64,000 nucleotides of DNA from Streptomyces chattanoogensis. GTDB lineage: Bacteria > Actinomycetota > Actinomycetes > Streptomycetales > Streptomycetaceae. Numbering within the stretch: position 1 is the first letter of the stretch; every line of letters begins with the position of its first letter. The notes below the pieces were generated by a model, which ran no database searches, was not told the DNA's origin, and worked only from the letters and a program-made list of their open reading frames with translations. Position numbers and translations under genes: made by a program. This document shows positions 61,190 through 64,000 of the stretch, piece by piece. Location of the stretch: contig NZ_LGKG01000001.1 of NCBI RefSeq assembly GCF_001294335.1, positions 310,001 through 374,000 on the forward strand. The letters are read 5' to 3'.

Positions 61190-62197
61190 GTGACCGATGC
61201 CGAACGTTTTATGCTCCGGAACGTGGAGCTCGAGGTAAGGCATTTGCGTGCACTGTGTGCCATCGCCGATGCGGGCAGCGTACGCAAGGCGGCCCGGCAG
61301 TTGGGGATGACCCAGCCTTCCTTGACGACTCAGCTGCGACGCATCGAGAAGGCCCTCGGCGGCCAGCTGTTCTTCCGCGAACCGACCGGCAGCCGCCCCA
61401 CGCCGCTGGGCCATGCCGTGCTCTGCCGGGCCCGCCCCATAGTGGCGGAAATGCGCGCGCTGATCGACGAGATCGCCTCCGCGTCCGTACGCGAGCAGGG
61501 TGCGCGGCTGCACATCGGCAGCACCAACAGCCGCGCCGTGGCGGGCTGGCTGCGCCGCCTGCGGGTACGCCTCCCGGAGACGGACACCACCATAAGGACC
61601 GATGTCTCCGCCAATGCGCTGCTGCACATGGTCGCGACGGGCCAGCTGGACGTCGCCTTCGTGCACGAGGTCGAGGGCGCCCCGCTGCGGGTTCCCGAAG
61701 GCCTGGTCGAGCATGAACTCATAGCCCGGGAACCGCAGTTCATCGCCCTGTCCGAAAGTCACCCCGCGGCCGCCCGTGCCGTGGTCCACGTACGGGACCT
61801 CGCCGACGACCAGTGGATGGTCGACCCGACCGTGGACGGCGAATGGGCGGGCCTGCGCCGCATCTGGACCGCCGCCGGGATCACCCCCCGGGTCGTGCAC
61901 GGCGATTACCTCACCGCCGTCGACCTGGTCACGGCCGGCGAGGTGGTCACCCCCTGCCAGCCGACCGCCCGCTCCCGCCCCGGTATGGCCGTCCGCCCCC
62001 TGCACGGCGACCCGCTCGCCGTACGCCTCTTCATGGCCTGCCGCGCCGACGGCACCCCGGCCGCCCCGGCCGACGCCCTCTTCGCCGATCTGACCTCGTC
62101 CTACATGGAGATCGCCTGGTCCAGCGAGGCCTACCGCGACTGGCTCGTCCGGCACGACGGCCCGCTGCCGGTGCCGGTGCCGGCCAGCGCTACGTAG
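61190..62197 (+). CDS. LysR-family regulator of snapalysin
   Basis: A 335-residue LysR-type activator. The winged helix spans about residues 15-75 (AARQLGMTQPSLTTQLRRIE) and the effector-binding domain about 105-310. It is divergent from snpA with a T-N11-A box between, matching the mprR/snpR arrangement. Possible starts are GTG 61190 and ATG 61211. The former is used here without strong support. The last eight bases overlap the convergent LysR gene. Confidence 0.9.
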   Translation: MTDAERFMLRNVELEVRHLRALCAIADAGSVRKAARQLGMTQPSLTTQLRRIEKALGGQLFFREPTGSRPTPLGHAVLCRARPIVAEMRALIDEIASASVREQGARLHIGSTNSRAVAGWLRRLRVRLPETDTTIRTDVSANALLHMVATGQLDVAFVHEVEGAPLRVPEGLVEHELIAREPQFIALSESHPAAARAVVHVRDLADDQWMVDPTVDGEWAGLRRIWTAAGITPRVVHGDYLTAVDLVTAGEVVTPCQPTARSRPGMAVRPLHGDPLAVRLFMACRADGTPAAPADALFADLTSSYMEIAWSSEAYRDWLVRHDGPLPVPVPASAT

Positions 62198-63122
62198 CCG
62201 GCTCCGCCCGCCCGGTGCCGCCGTCCCGGCCGCGGATCGCCGCGGCGGCGCGCCGCAGTTCGGCCAGCACCGTCCGCACGGCCCGGCGCGCGGTGCGCTC
62301 GGGCCGGTGGAGCGCGTCGATGTGCCGGCGGGCATGGACGCCGCGGAGCGGCCTGAGGACCACCGCGGGGTGCGGCGGCACGGTCCAGCGCGGCATCAGG
62401 GCGAGTCCGCCGCCGGCGGCGACCACCTCGGCGACCACCGCGAATTCATTGATGCGGTGCCTGATGTCGAGCCGGCGGTTGGCGGCGGTGGCGATGGCCT
62501 CGATGGTGGCCATCAGCGGGAAGCCGTCGTGGACGGTGATCCAGGGCTGGTCGGCGACGTCGCGGGGAGTCAGGGACGCTTTGCCGGCCAGCGGATGGCC
62601 GGCCGGTACGGCGATGTCGAGCGGCTCGTGCAGCAGCGGGGTGACGGTCACGGTGGACGGCCACGGCGGGGCGTGGTCGAGACGGTGGGCCAGGACGAGG
62701 TCGTAATCCCGGGTCAGCCGCGGGAAGTGATCCTGTGCGACGTCCTCGCCGGCGAGCGTCAGCCGCGGGCACCCCGGCGCGGCCAGGCCGCGGAGCAGCA
62801 GCGGGGAGAACGCCGCGGCCGCACTGTGGAAGGCCGCCACCGACACGCTGTCGTCCGGCCTGTCGACGAACTCGTCGACGGTGTGCCGCGCGCGGGCCAG
62901 GGCGGCCTCCACCTCGATCGCCGCACCGGCCAGGGCCTGCCCGGCGGCGGTGAGCACCAGGCGCCGCCCGTCGCGTTCGGTGAGCGGGACGGGGACCGAG
63001 CGCTGCAGCAGCCGCAGTTGCTGGGAGATCGCCGACGGCGTCACCAGCAGCGCCTCGGCGACCGCGGTGACGCTCCCCAGCTCGCCGAGCTCCCGGAGAA
63101 TCCGCAACTGCCGCTCGTCCAC
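62190..63122 (-). CDS. LysR-family regulator
   Basis: A 310-residue LysR regulator. The helix-turn-helix lies at about residues 18-40 (AVAEALLVTPSAISQQLRLLQ) and a periplasmic-binding-like effector domain spans about 90-290. It is divergent from an EamA exporter, so it probably controls that gene. AAGCATTGCTT (63158-63168) between the starts is a candidate operator. It overlaps the convergent LysR gene by eight bases. Confidence 0.92.
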   Translation of the reverse strand: MDERQLRILRELGELGSVTAVAEALLVTPSAISQQLRLLQRSVPVPLTERDGRRLVLTAAGQALAGAAIEVEAALARARHTVDEFVDRPDDSVSVAAFHSAAAAFSPLLLRGLAAPGCPRLTLAGEDVAQDHFPRLTRDYDLVLAHRLDHAPPWPSTVTVTPLLHEPLDIAVPAGHPLAGKASLTPRDVADQPWITVHDGFPLMATIEAIATAANRRLDIRHRINEFAVVAEVVAAGGGLALMPRWTVPPHPAVVLRPLRGVHARRHIDALHRPERTARRAVRTVLAELRRAAAAIRGRDGGTGRAEPAT

Positions 63123-63157
63123 CGCCCCAGTCTAGGGAAACCGATGAAGGAGAACTA

Positions 63158-63168
63158 AAGCATTGCTT
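63158..63168. promoter_or_regulatory. Palindrome in the LysR/EamA divergent promoter
   Basis: AAGCATTGCTT is a perfect 5-1-5 inverted repeat in the 95-base gap between the two divergent starts. Confidence 0.45.
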
Positions 63169-63217
63169 GAGAAAGTCATACTTGGCTTCAAGATCGCGGT
63201 GGTGCAGCGTAAGGGCC

Positions 63218-64000
63218 GTGCCTGATTCCCGCCGTACCGACGTGGTACTTCTGCTGGTCGCGATCGTCTGGGGCTCCAGTTACCTGGCTGCCAAGACCGC
63301 CGCCTCGGCCACCCCGGTCCTGGTGGTGCTGTTCGTCCGCTACGCGCTCTCCGCCCTTGCCTGTGCGGCCGTTGTCGCCGCCGTCGCCCGCCGCCGGGGG
63401 GCCGGGCGCTGCACCCGCGCGGAGATCAGGGCCGGATCGCTGCTGGGGGTGACCCAGGCGGCCGTCCTCGTCCTGGAGACCTACGGCGTCGCGCACACCA
63501 GCGCCGCCAACGCGGGGCTCCTCATCAGCCTGACCATCGTGCTCACCCCGCTGCTGGACCGCGCGGGCCGCGGCGGCGGGCTGCCGCCGAGGTTCTTCGC
63601 GGCCACCGGCGTGTGCGCGCTGGCCGTCGGACTGCTGATGTCCGGCAGCGGCTTCCGCACGCCGGGCGGCGGCGATCTGCTGATGCTCGCCGCCGCGGTG
63701 GTACGGGCGGGACACGTCGCACTTGTCGGACGGCTCACCGCGGGCAGCGCGCTGCGTCCGCTGCACCTGACGGCCGTGCAGACCGTGATCGGTTCCGCGC
63801 TGTTCCTGGTGCCGGCCGCGGGCGGCCTGCCGGACCTGCTGCACACCGGTCCCACGGTATGGGCCGAGCTGCTCTATCTCGCCCTGTTCTGCAGCGTTTT
63901 CGCCTTCCTCGCCCAGACCTGGGCCGTGCAGCGCACCTCCGCCAGCCGGGCCGGCCTACTCCTGGGCACCGAACCGGTCTGGGCCGTCCTGGCCGGCATC
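63218..64000 (+). CDS. EamA/DMT-family exporter (partial)
   Basis: Only the first 261 codons are in the window and the frame runs off the right edge. The two EamA repeats are visible (about residues 8-135 and 150 onwards), with helix 1 IVWGSSYLAAKTA and FVRYALSALA. The second repeat has AQTWAVQRTSASRAGLLLGTEPVWAVLAG. Family members export amino acids or metabolites. GTG at 63218 with AAGGG upstream is used. It is divergent from a LysR regulator. Confidence 0.92.
   Translation, partial: MPDSRRTDVVLLLVAIVWGSSYLAAKTAASATPVLVVLFVRYALSALACAAVVAAVARRRGAGRCTRAEIRAGSLLGVTQAAVLVLETYGVAHTSAANAGLLISLTIVLTPLLDRAGRGGGLPPRFFAATGVCALAVGLLMSGSGFRTPGGGDLLMLAAAVVRAGHVALVGRLTAGSALRPLHLTAVQTVIGSALFLVPAAGGLPDLLHTGPTVWAELLYLALFCSVFAFLAQTWAVQRTSASRAGLLLGTEPVWAVLAGI

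Noticed and set aside
1..64000. CRISPR array, prophage, insertion sequence or secondary-metabolite cluster
   Set aside because: No spaced direct repeats, transposase, integrase, phage structural gene or multi-gene biosynthetic set is visible. The amidase and the KAS III are isolated genes.

Overview
The window is actinobacterial chromosome and almost certainly Streptomyces. Base composition is very high in G+C with strong third-position G/C bias, GTG starts are common, and many genes overlap by ATGA or GTGA. The order sigR-rsrA, def, nrdBA with a cobalamin riboswitch, dasR-dasABC-dasD-nagB, wblE and sigH-rshA matches a well-studied part of the Streptomyces core chromosome. I see no insertion sequence, prophage, CRISPR array or biosynthetic gene cluster. 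This is mostly conserved backbone with accessory transporter and regulator genes towards the right end.

Layout. Bases 1-2800 hold the tail of a UPF0182 membrane protein and two identical initiator tRNA-fMet genes flanking a Sel1-repeat protein. Bases 2.9-5.5 kb hold an oxidative-stress pair, a PerR/CatR-type Fur repressor and a catalase with 7-1-7 palindromic operators, followed by a CBS-domain protein. Bases 5.7-12.6 kb hold HisN, a TetR regulator that overlaps a small multidrug-resistance gene, rsgA-aroA, an M50-like protease, an SRAP protein and a hydrolase. Bases 12.6-18.9 kb hold sigR-rsrA (thiol stress), two HD-GYP membrane proteins of which the second is degenerate, a TPR protein and peptide deformylase. 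Bases 18.9-25.5 kb hold a penicillin-binding-protein-like glycosyltransferase, nrdAB with its riboswitch, and a GNAT. Bases 25.6-34.4 kb hold a sodium/solute symporter pair and the chitin-sugar locus dasR, dasABC, dasD and nagB, with DasR-like boxes. Bases 34.5-43.2 kb hold an SDR/TetR pair, a PdtaS-type histidine kinase with its own DasR-like box, wblE, a lipid kinase, sigH-rshA, a GNAT and a UBP zinc finger. Bases 43.3-53.3 kb hold a cation/proton antiporter, a PLP enzyme, an amidase, glutaminase, a KAS III, a copper ATPase operon with a CsoR-like box, and a WYL regulator. Bases 53.4-64 kb hold two MFS transporters, CorA, a GntR regulator, a FluC-DUF190-FluC operon, a GNAT, snapalysin with its LysR activator, and a LysR/EamA pair cut by the right edge.

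How the genes work together. Several units form stress or nutrient circuits: peroxide (Fur to catalase), thiol oxidation (SigR/RsrA), B12-dependent choice of ribonucleotide reductase (nrdAB riboswitch), chitobiose uptake and breakdown under DasR (transport, hexosaminidase, deaminase), copper export, and fluoride export. The most testable new observations are the DasR-like box in front of the histidine kinase gene, the degenerate HD-GYP partner, the TetR frame that runs antisense through a whole SMR gene, the eroded transpeptidase domain of the PBP-like protein, and a nested inverted repeat beside the CBS gene.
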